Positions 1 to 7,290 are shown, counted from the stretch's first letter. The stretch: DNA of 11,460 bases from JAQVEM01 sp964616545 (GCA_964616545.1 CAZTUA010000054.1:1-11460); one strand, 5' to 3'. The notes: generated from the sequence alone by a model not told the origin. Numbers and translations are program-made.

Positions 1-1
1 T

Positions 2-460
2 TTTGCTATTGGAGCAGGCACCGTACTGGATGGAGAGACTGCCCGTCTGGCAATACTGTCAGGGGCGTCTTATGTAGTCGGACCCTGCATGAGACAGGAT
101 ATCATTGATGTATGCAAGCGTTATGGAGTACTTTCAATAATAGGAGGATTTACTTCTACTGAAGTGCTTAAAGCGTATGAAGCCGGTGCTGATATGGTCG
201 AGATATTTCCAGTGGGTTCTGCTGGACCTTTATATGTTAAAGCGATTACAGCTGTATTTCCACAAATTCCCATTATTGCTGCGGGTGGTATTAATCTCGA
301 TAATGCAAGGACTTTCATGAGAGCCAGAGTTGTTGCAGTAGGTGTATCTTCAGCACTGATTGATAAGAAAATGGTCAGGGAAGGCAATTACGATGCAATA
401 AAGGAAAAGGCTGTTAAGTTCATGGAAGCAGCAGAATATTATCGCAGCTGCAAAATATAA
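2..460 (+). CDS. KDPG/KHG aldolase family protein, 5' truncated, lacking the Schiff-base lysine
   Basis: The reading frame is open from base 2, so the gene begins before the window; about 152 residues are visible. The fold is that of the Eda family (2-dehydro-3-deoxyphosphogluconate / 4-hydroxy-2-oxoglutarate aldolase): an early IGAGTVL strand, then GASYVVGP, GFTSTEVLKAYEAGAD, a VEIFP segment, an AAGGINLDN phosphate-loop-like segment and VAVGVSSALID near the end. Family members usually carry lysine in V/F-K-L/F-FP, which forms the Schiff base with pyruvate; here the codon is GAG (Glu, bases 200-202). The usual PTGG loop reads AAGG. The catalytic glutamate region lies outside the window. Family membership is clear, but classical class I aldolase activity is doubtful; it may be a repurposed paralogue. 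It lies 150 bp before the flavoprotein operon on the same strand and may share its pathway. Confidence 0.88.
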   Translation, partial: FAIGAGTVLDGETARLAILSGASYVVGPCMRQDIIDVCKRYGVLSIIGGFTSTEVLKAYEAGADMVEIFPVGSAGPLYVKAITAVFPQIPIIAAGGINLDNARTFMRARVVAVGVSSALIDKKMVREGNYDAIKEKAVKFMEAAEYYRSCKI

Positions 461-610
461 ATGCATACAGCCGAATAGCGTATGACCGGGTCTATATAAA
501 AGAACAGTGTTTTGATGATAGCAAATTTTATAAATTATAAATGGTGCAGGTTAAATATAACTAATCTGCATAAAGTAGAGTTTCTCAGGTTAGGAAGGTG
601 AGAATAATAA
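461..610 (+). other. Intergenic spacer before the flavoprotein operon
   Basis: This 150-bp gap contains no gene. It holds a weak hairpin (CATAC at 464-468 with GTATG at 480-484, no T-tract), a possible promoter (512-541) and the GTG-start ribosome-binding site AGGAAGGTG at 592-600. No convincing intrinsic terminator follows the aldolase-like gene, so read-through into the next operon is possible. Confidence 0.5.
512..541 (+). promoter_or_regulatory. Possible sigma-A-type promoter of the flavoprotein operon
   Basis: TTGATG (512-517) and TATAAA (536-541) are separated by 18 bp and match the -35/-10 consensus moderately well. The -10 lies in an AT-rich inverted repeat, TTTATA-aat-TATAAA (527-541). 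In such AT-rich DNA a match of this kind can arise by chance, so the call is tentative. Confidence 0.3.
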
Positions 611-2062
611 GTGATAGCAAATAAACGGCAAAAAGTAGTTATCATCGGCGGTGGATTACTGGGTACGGCAGCAGCAAGAGAACTGTCAAGGCTTGATCTG
701 GATATAACATTAATTGAGAAAGAGCCGGAAGTTTCCTTTGGTGTATCAAAAGCCTCAAGCAGTATAGTCCATCCGGGTTTTCGTTATTGGAAGCCTGAAC
801 AGCTGAGGAGCAGTATCGTTAAAGAGGGCCATACTCTGCTGCGAAGTATCAGTGAAGAGATTTCTGCGCCCTATGAGGAAGTAGGAGAGCTTATTGTAGC
901 CAGGAATGAAGATGAAATAGAAATCCTTAGCAAACTTAAGAAGCAGGGTGAAACTAACGGGTTAACCACTCTGGAAATCATAGATAAAAAAAGACTTATG
1001 GAGATGGAGCCCTATTTAACTGATGAAGCCATTGCAGCATTATGGGCTCCAACGGCAGCAATTAGCAGCTCTTTCGAATTTACCATAGCACTTGCGGAAT
1101 CTGCAGAAAAAAATGGAGTAAACATAAAGTTAGAAACAGAAGTAACTGGAATCAAAAAGGATAATAAGGGATATATTGTTTTAACTAATAATGGTGATTT
1201 TCATGCTGATTATGTAATAAATGCTGCAGGTCTGGGTGTTAGCAAGGTTGCTGCTATGGCTGGTGATAGATTACCCATAAAAGGGCAAAGAGGTCAGGAG
1301 TATATAATGGATAAAAATAGCGGTTATCTTGTCAAGCATATGGTTTTTCCGGCTAAAGGTCCATTTGTTATTCCAACCGTACATGGTAATTTAATGATCG
1401 GGACCACCAAGGAAGAGCTGGAAGATTATGATGACACCTCAACAACTGGAGAAGCATTCGCTAAGATATTTTCATCAGTAAAGAAACTGGTTCCAGAACT
1501 GAACAGAGGACAGTTAATACAGGAATTTGCAGGAGTCCGCCCGAATCCAGAAAGCGGCGATGTGGAAATAACAGATAAGGTTCCCGGCTTTATAAGTATC
1601 TGTTCCGGTTCTCCTGGAGTACAGGCTTCAGTTGCTATGGCAAAGAGAATTACAGAAAGGCTTGCAAAGGAAAATCCGGAGCTAAAAGCAAGGGACGATT
1701 TTGATCCATATAGAGATCGTATTCCATGTTTTAGCGATATGAGCATAGAAGAAAAAAGAGAAATAATAAAAAAGGATTCCCGATATTCTCACGTCATATG
1801 CCGTTGTGAAACTGTTACCGAGGGTGAGATAGTAGAAGCTATTAAAAGAGGAGCCCGTACAATTGATGGTGTTAAATATAGAGTAAGAGCCGGTATGGGA
1901 AGATGCCATGGCGGTTTTTGCGGACCAAGAGTTGCCGGTATTCTGGCAAGGGAATTAAAAGTACCAATGGAAAAAATAAAGAAAAATAAATCCGGTTCCT
2001 ATTATGTGATGTTGAAGACAAAAGAACTATTGTTACAGAGTGGAGGGGATGCCAGATGTTAG
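611..2062 (+). CDS. GlpA/LhgO-like FAD-dependent dehydrogenase with C-terminal BFD-like [2Fe-2S] domain
   Basis: This 483-aa flavoprotein belongs to the DAO/GlpA superfamily, which oxidises glycerol 3-phosphate, 2-hydroxy acids or D-amino/imino acids. The N-terminus has the FAD-binding Rossmann motif (GGGLLG, residues 13-18) and the ribose-binding acidic residue E36 ending the second strand. SSSIVHPGFRY and the later FAGVRPNPES segment are typical of L-2-hydroxyglutarate oxidase/GlpA relatives. The C-terminus (about 395-450) is a bacterioferritin-associated-ferredoxin-like domain with cysteines C397, C399, C432 and C437 (CxC...CX4C), as in GlpA, suited to a [2Fe-2S] cluster. Start is GTG, supported by AGGAAGGTG 10 nt upstream. 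It overlaps the next gene by 7 bp, so the two are co-translated. The substrate is not shown; it is unlikely to be a simple GlpD because it is paired with the two genes downstream. Confidence 0.88.
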   Translation: MIANKRQKVVIIGGGLLGTAAARELSRLDLDITLIEKEPEVSFGVSKASSSIVHPGFRYWKPEQLRSSIVKEGHTLLRSISEEISAPYEEVGELIVARNEDEIEILSKLKKQGETNGLTTLEIIDKKRLMEMEPYLTDEAIAALWAPTAAISSSFEFTIALAESAEKNGVNIKLETEVTGIKKDNKGYIVLTNNGDFHADYVINAAGLGVSKVAAMAGDRLPIKGQRGQEYIMDKNSGYLVKHMVFPAKGPFVIPTVHGNLMIGTTKEELEDYDDTSTTGEAFAKIFSSVKKLVPELNRGQLIQEFAGVRPNPESGDVEITDKVPGFISICSGSPGVQASVAMAKRITERLAKENPELKARDDFDPYRDRIPCFSDMSIEEKREIIKKDSRYSHVICRCETVTEGEIVEAIKRGARTIDGVKYRVRAGMGRCHGGFCGPRVAGILARELKVPMEKIKKNKSGSYYVMLKTKELLLQSGGDARC

Positions 2063-3327
2063 CTTATAAAAATGTTGATGTTGTCGTTATCGGAGGAGGT
2101 GCCGCAGGTCTTGGCGCAGCAATAAGATCTAAAGAAGCTGGAGCCGAAGATGTATTCATCATAGAACGGGCAGAACAGCTCGGTGGTGTATTACCGCAGT
2201 GTATCCATAATGGTTTTGGACTTATTTATTTTAACGAGAATCTGACCGGTCCTGAATATATCCACTGGTTTATAGATAAGGCAGAAAAACTCGGGATAGA
2301 AAAAAGAACAAGAAGTATGGTTCTCGGTATAACACCGGATAGAAAGGTATGGGGAGTCAGCCAGGAAGATGGTATATTCCAGATTCAGGCGAAGACAATA
2401 ATTCTTGCAATGGGGTGCCGTGAGCGAACCAGGGGAAATATATGCATTCCGGGTATGCGTCCTGCAGGAATTTTTACTGCCGGGACAGCCCAGAGACTTG
2501 TTAATATAGAAGGATACCTTCCTGGCAGGAAAGTCGTTGTAATAGGTTCTGGCGATATCGGAATGATTATGGCCAGAAGATTTCTGCTGGAAGGATGCCA
2601 GGTAGAGGGGGTAGTAGAAATACTTCCATACTGCAGTGGTTTAATTAGAAACGAAGTGCAATGTCTGATTGATTTTAACATACCACTCTACCTTGCGCAT
2701 GCTACAGTGGGAATAAAAGGAAAAGAAAGAGTGGAATCTGTTACTATTGCGAAGCTCACCGAAGATATGAAAGGCACGGTACCGGGCAGTGAGAAAGAGA
2801 TTGAATGTGATACGGTTCTTTTTGCTGTTGGTCTGATTCCGGAAAACGAGCTTTCAATAAATGCCGGGGTAGTTCTGGATGACATGACCAGAGGACCGAT
2901 AGTAAATGAAGGCATGGAAACAAATATTCCCGGAGTATTTGCCGCAGGAAATGTAGTGCAGGTATATGATTTTGTGGATTATGCAACCATGATGGGTGAA
3001 GTGGCTGGAGAAAATGCGGTGAAGTTCATACAGTCCGGGCACCGCGAAAATAAAATAAAGGTGAAAAAAGGAAATAACGTACAGTCAATTGCCCCGCAGG
3101 TGCTCACAGGTGAGACAAAAAGTGACCTCAAGTTCAGGGTGACAAAACCCATGGATAGGGGTGCAATAATGCTGAACGGGCAGAAAAAGAAAACTGTTGA
3201 AGGAATAAGGCCAAGTGAAATGTTAACAGTAAAGCTGGATAGTAAAGATATTAAAAAACTGACTGAAGATACCGGAGAACTTGAAATAAACGTTGAGCAA
3301 CTGAGTAGCAGGGGGAGAAAAAAATGA
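2056..3327 (+). CDS. GlpB/HcnB-like FAD/NAD(P)-dependent oxidoreductase (pyridine nucleotide-disulfide type)
   Basis: This 423-aa protein has two dinucleotide-binding Rossmann folds. The first is VVVIGGGAAGLGAA near residues 9-22, for FAD; the second, VVVIGSGDIGMIMARR, is in the middle, for NAD(P)H or structure. LGGVLPQCIHNGFG and AMGCRERTRG are hallmarks of the partner oxidoreductases found beside GlpA-like subunits (Thermotoga TM1433 type, HcnB, OoxA, LhpE). IPGVFAAGNVV is the closing FAD-binding strand. The C-terminal tail (about 350-423) is lysine-rich and less conserved. The gene begins inside the previous stop region (ATGTTAG overlap) with GGAGGGG 7 nt upstream, and overlaps the next gene by ATGA. 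It probably forms an electron-transferring complex with both neighbours. The electron acceptor cannot be read from the sequence. Confidence 0.87.
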   Translation: MLAYKNVDVVVIGGGAAGLGAAIRSKEAGAEDVFIIERAEQLGGVLPQCIHNGFGLIYFNENLTGPEYIHWFIDKAEKLGIEKRTRSMVLGITPDRKVWGVSQEDGIFQIQAKTIILAMGCRERTRGNICIPGMRPAGIFTAGTAQRLVNIEGYLPGRKVVVIGSGDIGMIMARRFLLEGCQVEGVVEILPYCSGLIRNEVQCLIDFNIPLYLAHATVGIKGKERVESVTIAKLTEDMKGTVPGSEKEIECDTVLFAVGLIPENELSINAGVVLDDMTRGPIVNEGMETNIPGVFAAGNVVQVYDFVDYATMMGEVAGENAVKFIQSGHRENKIKVKKGNNVQSIAPQVLTGETKSDLKFRVTKPMDRGAIMLNGQKKKTVEGIRPSEMLTVKLDSKDIKKLTEDTGELEINVEQLSSRGRKK

Positions 3328-3701
3328 AAAAAGTAGTTAAATGCATTATCTGCCCTAAGGCCTGCAATATTACTGTTTATGAAAACAAAAAAGGAGAGCT
3401 GGTAGTTGAAAAAGAGGGGTGCAAGAGAGGCGCCGAATATGCTATAGAAGAATATAAAAATCCAAAGAGGGTCCTTACAACTACTGTAAAAATGTCTATA
3501 GATGGCAGGTCAGGGTTTTTACCGGTAAAGACAGAGAAAATGGTTCCAAAAGATAGCCTGTGTTCTTACATGATTGAGCTGGCTAAAGTTGTTGTAAAGA
3601 AAAAAGTCCGTAAAGGGGAAAAAGTTTATACAGATATAGGCGGCACGGGAGTGGATGTTATCGCATGTACCGATGCCGAAATGATTTTAAATTATTTTTA
3701 A
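3324..3701 (+). CDS. DUF1667 / COG3862 cysteine-rich small subunit
   Basis: This 125-aa protein has the N-terminal cysteine pattern of the DUF1667 family: C7, C10, C14 (CxxCPxxC) and a GCKRG segment with C33, which could bind a metal or Fe-S cluster. VLTTTVKM, FLPVKT and VPKDSL match the family core. Members usually stand next to the GlpA-like and GlpB-like flavoproteins, as in Thermotoga maritima TM1432-TM1434, and are thought to be a third subunit; no biochemical role is established that I know of. The ATGA overlap with the preceding stop and the GGGGGAG ribosome-binding site just upstream indicate tight co-expression. Length is normal for the family. Confidence 0.87.
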   Translation: MKKVVKCIICPKACNITVYENKKGELVVEKEGCKRGAEYAIEEYKNPKRVLTTTVKMSIDGRSGFLPVKTEKMVPKDSLCSYMIELAKVVVKKKVRKGEKVYTDIGGTGVDVIACTDAEMILNYF

Positions 3702-3760
3702 TTAGAATATTAACTAGATTAGCAGGATGAATTAGTTCTGTTAGAAATGGAGGATTTATT

Positions 3761-4639
3761 ATGGAAAAATTACGTGGTGTTATACCGCCTATGGTTACAC
3801 CTTTTACAAGAGAGGGGGCTATTAATGAAAAAGGACTTGAGCAGCTTACAGACTTCCTTTCCCAGAATGTACACGGGGTGTTTCTATGCGGTTCTTATGG
3901 CGGCGGCCCATTGATGAATGTTGAAGAGAGAAAAAGAGTTATTGAGCTGGTTTCAAAACGTCTGGACCCATCAAGAGCTATGACTGTCCATGTTGGAACA
4001 ACTAATGTGAGAGACTCTGTTGAACTTGCAAAGTTTGCAGAAGAAAAGGGAGCAAAGTTAGTTGCTGCTGTTGGTCCCTATTATTATAAACATACCGATG
4101 AAAACCTGCTCCTTTTTTATAAGAGACTGGTTGATGCGGTAAAAATTCCTGTATATGTTTATAATAATCCACAGCTATCCGGATACAATATAAGCATAAA
4201 TTTAATGAAAAAACTTTCAGAAGCAGGAGTATCCGGAGTTAAAGACAGTACTTTTGATATAATGTATTTTGCAGATTTAATTCGTAAGGTAGGTACTGAT
4301 TTTGATGTTGTCCTGGGAACAGAAGCAATGTTTCTTTCTGCAGGCGCCCTTGGAGCAACAGCATTTGTCCCGGGTCTTGGTAATGCATTTCCTGAAATTT
4401 GCGTTGAACTTTTTAATGCAGTAATGGATAAAAAGTACGAAGAAGCAAGAGAGATACAGTTTAAAGTTAACAGTTTAAGGGATATTATGTACCAGGCCGG
4501 TTCAACAATGGTTGCAGTATACACTATGCTGGGAATCAGAGGAATATGCGAAGCATATTCCCGTGAACCTTTTTCACCGGTTTCTGAAACTGTAAAGGAA
4601 AAAATACGCAAGGATTTGCAGGACTGTGGAGTTCTATAA
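3761..4639 (+). CDS. DapA-superfamily lyase/aldolase (not lysine biosynthesis)
   Basis: This 292-aa TIM-barrel protein belongs to the dihydrodipicolinate synthase / N-acetylneuraminate lyase superfamily, which acts through a Schiff base on 2-oxo acids. The lysine is K161 in GVKDST and the assisting tyrosine is Y134 in YVYNNP. The substrate-carboxylate loop reads GSYGGGPLM (residues 44-52) instead of the GTTGE of true DapA: the second Thr position is Tyr and the Glu is Gly. The arginine that follows YNxP in DapA is absent (YNNPQLSG). These changes argue against dihydrodipicolinate synthesis and for another member such as a 2-keto-3-deoxy sugar-acid aldolase, hydroxy-oxoglutarate aldolase or pyrroline-carboxylate deaminase. 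Start ATG has GGAGG at 3749-3753. It follows the DUF1667 gene by 59 bp and ends before a strong terminator, so it closes the operon. Confidence 0.87.
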   Translation: MEKLRGVIPPMVTPFTREGAINEKGLEQLTDFLSQNVHGVFLCGSYGGGPLMNVEERKRVIELVSKRLDPSRAMTVHVGTTNVRDSVELAKFAEEKGAKLVAAVGPYYYKHTDENLLLFYKRLVDAVKIPVYVYNNPQLSGYNISINLMKKLSEAGVSGVKDSTFDIMYFADLIRKVGTDFDVVLGTEAMFLSAGALGATAFVPGLGNAFPEICVELFNAVMDKKYEEAREIQFKVNSLRDIMYQAGSTMVAVYTMLGIRGICEAYSREPFSPVSETVKEKIRKDLQDCGVL

Positions 4640-4698
4640 ACAAATCAAACTAACTTATTAAAATAAGTAAATGTAGAGATATTTACACCACCACCCTG

Positions 4699-4742
4699 AA
4701 AAGATAATACCCGGAGCTTTATAACTCCGGGTATTATCTTTT
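4699..4742. terminator. Bidirectional intrinsic terminator between convergent genes
   Basis: The arms AAAAGATAATACCCGGAG (4699-4716) and its exact complement (4725-4742) form a perfect 18-bp stem with an 8-nt loop. The GC-rich part is next to the loop and the outer end is A/T-rich, giving a short U-run on both strands. It lies between the converging lyase and GntR genes and probably terminates both. Confidence 0.85.
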
Positions 4743-4804
4743 AACGCCTTTAAAATCTTGATGTAATTAAAGAAAGGAAAAATTAAAACTCAATTTATGC
4801 AAAA

Positions 4805-5581
4805 TCAGACTTTCTTACCAGCATCAGGAGAGACTGCCCATACTGTTCCCCGTACGCAAACTCTTTCAGCATCAAATTTTGTCACATGGCAGAATATCGC
4901 CTTATTACTTTCGTCGTAACTGGTTCCTTTTATTTCAAGTATAGGGTCATCCTTGCTTAAATTAAGATAACGAACTTCTTCCAATTCACTTTTGACAACC
5001 TTTATCAGCCTTTCCACTTTAACTATGTGAATGTTAAATCTTTCCCCGAGTGATTTGTAGAGAAATTCTTTGCTGAAATCAATTTCCTTAAGGTAAGAGT
5101 AAAGCTTTTCCGGGAAATAACAGGTAGAAATGTAAAAGGGAATATTGTCTACATACCGAACCCTTTTTAATATGACAGCCTGTTTGTTGGAAGGAATATT
5201 CAGAGCTTCACAGACAAAACCATTGTTTTTTATCTTGCCAAATTCAAGAATTAAATTTTTAATTCTGTGCCCCTTGTACTGCATGATTGTTTCAATCTCA
5301 TTAAATTCTATGAGTTGAAATTTTTTTGGATCTTCTATATAAGTACCCTTGCCCTTATCTTTTCTTAAAATTCTTTTCTGAATCAAACAGGAAATTGCAC
5401 TATTGATTGTAGGCCTGCTTACTTTGAATTTTTCTGTAAAGTACTCCTCAGAGGGCAATCTTGTATTTGGATTATAGTTTTCTTTTATTATGCTTTCTAA
5501 AATTTTACTGACCTGCAGATATATAGGCTCAGGAGAATTACGGTCAATTAACCTATCAAGGTAATCATCATCAAATCCCAT
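4805..5581 (-). CDS. GntR-family transcriptional regulator, HutC subfamily (UTRA domain)
   Basis: This 258-aa protein has an N-terminal winged helix (about 16-84): PIYLQVSKILESII, LPSEEYF, VSRPTIN as recognition helix (54-60), and the wing KGKGTYI (76-82). The C-terminal half (about 95-250) resembles a UTRA ligand-binding domain, with LILEFG, VILKRVRYVDNIPFYISTCY and ILEIKGTSYDE. HutC-type regulators usually repress nearby catabolic operons and are released by a pathway metabolite; the convergent operon 611-4639 is the obvious target. ATG at 5581 is the only usable start: the in-frame codons upstream hold no ATG/GTG/TTG before a TGA (bases 5603-5605). No Shine-Dalgarno sequence directly precedes it; a strong one lies about 50 nt upstream behind a hairpin (see the leader entry). 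Confidence 0.9.
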   Translation of the reverse strand: MGFDDDYLDRLIDRNSPEPIYLQVSKILESIIKENYNPNTRLPSEEYFTEKFKVSRPTINSAISCLIQKRILRKDKGKGTYIEDPKKFQLIEFNEIETIMQYKGHRIKNLILEFGKIKNNGFVCEALNIPSNKQAVILKRVRYVDNIPFYISTCYFPEKLYSYLKEIDFSKEFLYKSLGERFNIHIVKVERLIKVVKSELEEVRYLNLSKDDPILEIKGTSYDESNKAIFCHVTKFDAERVCVRGTVWAVSPDAGKKV

Positions 5582-5640
5582 AAAAAAAATTACGCAGCCA
5601 GCTCAAATCTCAAGATGAGCGGATGCGCTACCCTCCTTTC
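5582..5640 (-). promoter_or_regulatory. GntR leader: Shine-Dalgarno, hairpin, U8 tract, ATG
   Basis: Read on the minus strand, GAAAGGAGGG (5640-5631) is followed at once by a stem: arm 5630-5616, 10-nt loop 5615-5606, and arm 5605-5591. There are 13 base pairs (GCTCA/TGAGC, CC/GG, CGCA/TGCG, TA/TA) with small bulges and one mismatch. Next come A and eight Ts, then the ATG. Leaving out the hairpin, the spacing from the Shine-Dalgarno sequence to ATG is 9 nt, close to ideal. The hairpin plus U8 also looks like an intrinsic terminator or attenuator. Which role it plays is inference. Confidence 0.6.
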
Positions 5641-5743
5641 TGTAAGTAATTTTTATAATTTCATCAGTTAATTTTAACATCTAATAAGTGTAATAAAAAT
5701 TAGCTGAATCTCTAATTTAATATCTTTAAAAGAATCTATATAA

Positions 5744-5762
5744 TAATTACATATTGTAATTA
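5744..5762. promoter_or_regulatory. Palindromic operator candidate for the GntR regulator
   Basis: TAATTAC-atatt-GTAATTA is a perfect 7+7 inverted repeat, with a second short palindrome GTAATTAC at 5756-5763. It sits at and just after the expected transcription start of the gntR promoter, where a bound repressor would block initiation. The GT...AC form resembles HutC-subfamily sites only loosely, and no copy was seen upstream of the flavoprotein operon. Confidence 0.4.
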
Positions 5763-5770
5763 CGTTATAA

Positions 5771-5799
5771 AATGTAAACCATTTTTATTACTTTGTCAA
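5771..5799 (-). promoter_or_regulatory. Probable promoter of the GntR gene
   Basis: On the minus strand a perfect -35 TTGACA (5799-5794) is followed after 17 bp by TACATT (5776-5771), a four-of-six match to -10. Transcription would begin near 5764 and give a leader of roughly 180 nt containing the hairpin. Confidence 0.55.
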
Positions 5800-6125
5800 G
5801 TTTTTGTAACACTTTTCTTATTTAAAATATTATATATTTTTGTGCTGCAACCGTAAATCAAAAAGAAGAAAGTTTTATTATTTGTTTTTAATAATTATAA
5901 TTTAGATATTCAAAAAATATTTTACTTTATAAAATAAAAAAAGAAGGCTACTTATAGATTATAAAAATCATGTAAATAATATTAAAAATACAAGAATAAT
6001 TCAATCTTCTGTGATAATATTGTTTGCGAGAAGCTCAGTCGTTTTTAACGTCCCACAACATAATAGAATGTTTACTATTATTCTGTAATTTAATTTTAAG
6101 AAAACAAATCAGAATGGAGGTTTAC

Positions 6126-7145
6126 TTGAATAGAAATATAAAAATAATGAAAAAAGAAGCCCTTATTACCAGAATTATTATCCCAATAATAATGTTAAGT
6201 GTAGTGGCGGTTCTAATCGCCGGCTGCGGCTTTCCAGGCAGGGAGATTATTCCTGAAGAGACAGGGGAGCAGCAGGAGCCTGCCGGAGAAGAAGCCGAAG
6301 AAGAGGAAGAACCGGCAATAGAAATACCACCGGCTGGAATAGATAAGTCGGAGGAAATAGAAAATGAATTCAACCTGATTGATAAATCAGTTGAAAATAT
6401 TGAGGTAATTTTTAATTTTATTGATGAAAATATAGCAGATAGTGATCCAGAGCTGGCCTCTGATATGGTTCATGCAGTAATTAATCTTTGCGAAGACTAC
6501 AGGCCTGTATTTGTAGATAAATTCAGTGACCCGGAAGTTACGGGTACAATTTATGCACTCTCATCGGAGGTAATTACAGACGGAGAATTAAACCTGGAAG
6601 CGCTAAGGGATACTGAAAATGAAAAAGTTAAAAATGTTGCAGAAGAGGCAATAAATAAAAAATATAAATTAATTATGATTGAGGGAATGATCGAGCCTAT
6701 TGTAGATTATGGGGCCTATGATGTATACATACCTTATCTGAGTGCGGAAATGAAAGATTATCTGGATATAAAAATTGATGAATCGGAAAAGCCGGCTGTA
6801 ATGGATGCTGAGGTCACAATACCTGCAGACGAATTTATAGGAAGAATTTTAAAATCCATGGATTATCTTAAAAATTATCCTGATTCCTCAAAATATGATG
6901 AAATAAGCCAGCTCAAAGGCTGGAAAATGTGGATATACCTTGGCGGTATTGACAATAGTCCGGTATTTGGCCCGGACGGTAAGATTTTACCCGCAAAACT
7001 GAACGAGTTTGAGGATATGCTTGCCAGATACTCTGATACCGGCTTCGGGGAGATACTTGCCTCCTACCTGGAATTGCTGGAGCAGGAAAATTACATCAGG
7101 ACAGAAAGAGTAAAAGAATTTCTTGATGACCTTTATAAAATTTAG
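6126..7145 (+). CDS. Putative acidic lipoprotein of unknown function
   Basis: I do not recognise this family. From the TTG at 6126 the protein has 339 residues. A basic N-region (KIMKKEALITR), a hydrophobic stretch (IIIPIIMLSVVAVL) and the lipobox IAGC with C34 form a type II signal peptide, so it should be lipid-anchored outside the membrane. A Glu/Pro-rich spacer follows (about residues 40-75), then a soluble, probably mostly helical domain with many Asp, Glu and Lys residues. No catalytic motif stands out. GGAGG at 6116-6120 sits 5 nt before the TTG, which decides the start; ATG 6147 is the alternative (332 aa, same lipobox, no ribosome-binding site), and a TTG at 6024 would put an unlikely extension before the signal peptide. 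The gene is followed by a membrane protease on the same strand. Confidence 0.75.
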   Translation: MNRNIKIMKKEALITRIIIPIIMLSVVAVLIAGCGFPGREIIPEETGEQQEPAGEEAEEEEEPAIEIPPAGIDKSEEIENEFNLIDKSVENIEVIFNFIDENIADSDPELASDMVHAVINLCEDYRPVFVDKFSDPEVTGTIYALSSEVITDGELNLEALRDTENEKVKNVAEEAINKKYKLIMIEGMIEPIVDYGAYDVYIPYLSAEMKDYLDIKIDESEKPAVMDAEVTIPADEFIGRILKSMDYLKNYPDSSKYDEISQLKGWKMWIYLGGIDNSPVFGPDGKILPAKLNEFEDMLARYSDTGFGEILASYLELLEQENYIRTERVKEFLDDLYKI

Positions 7146-7290
7146 ATATCTATAATCAGATGATTCCCTGTACCCATTTATGTTGCGCTGATGTCTGGTT
7201 AATAAGCGGATTAGAAGAAAAATATTCACTTTCCCCCGGTCTGCTTTACTGCTTTGCGGCGCAATTGCGTGGTTATTACGGAAAGATATT
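7146..7290. other. Intergenic spacer between lipoprotein and M48 genes
   Basis: No supported gene or convincing terminator was seen here. It includes a 10-bp palindrome, CGCAATTGCG (7260-7269), of unknown meaning. Confidence 0.4.

Larger units (their letters stand above)
5641..6125. other. Long AT-rich intergenic region between divergent genes
   Basis: About 485 bp with no supported gene on either strand and very low GC. It contains the gntR promoter and palindrome on its left side. No clear -35/-10 pair for the rightward lipoprotein gene was found, nor any tRNA-like or riboswitch-like structure. An open frame from a TTG at 6024 merely extends the lipoprotein frame upstream and is not a likely start. 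Confidence 0.6.

Noticed and set aside
464..484. Hairpin CATAC/GTATG after the aldolase-like gene as a terminator
   Set aside because: The stem is short with a bulge and no T-run follows.
512..560. GntR binding site upstream of the flavoprotein operon
   Set aside because: An AT-rich inverted repeat exists, but it does not resemble the palindrome near gntR, so a shared operator is not supported.
4159..4611. Long open frame on the minus strand (150 codons) inside the lyase gene
   Set aside because: It lies wholly within a well-recognised gene, has no ribosome-binding site or recognisable domain, and is best explained as a shadow frame.
4653..4668. ACTTATT/AATAAGT inverted repeat after the lyase gene
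   Set aside because: AT-only type short stem, easily due to chance; the strong terminator follows 30 bp later.
5588..5614. TTG-initiated leader peptide between the Shine-Dalgarno and gntR ATG
   Set aside because: A seven-codon frame ending in TAA exists, but the TTG is about 17 nt from the ribosome-binding site and sits in the hairpin loop; the hairpin explanation fits better.
6024..6125. TTG at 6024 as the start of the lipoprotein
   Set aside because: It would place 34 extra residues before the signal peptide and has no ribosome-binding site; TTG 6126 has GGAGG at the right distance.
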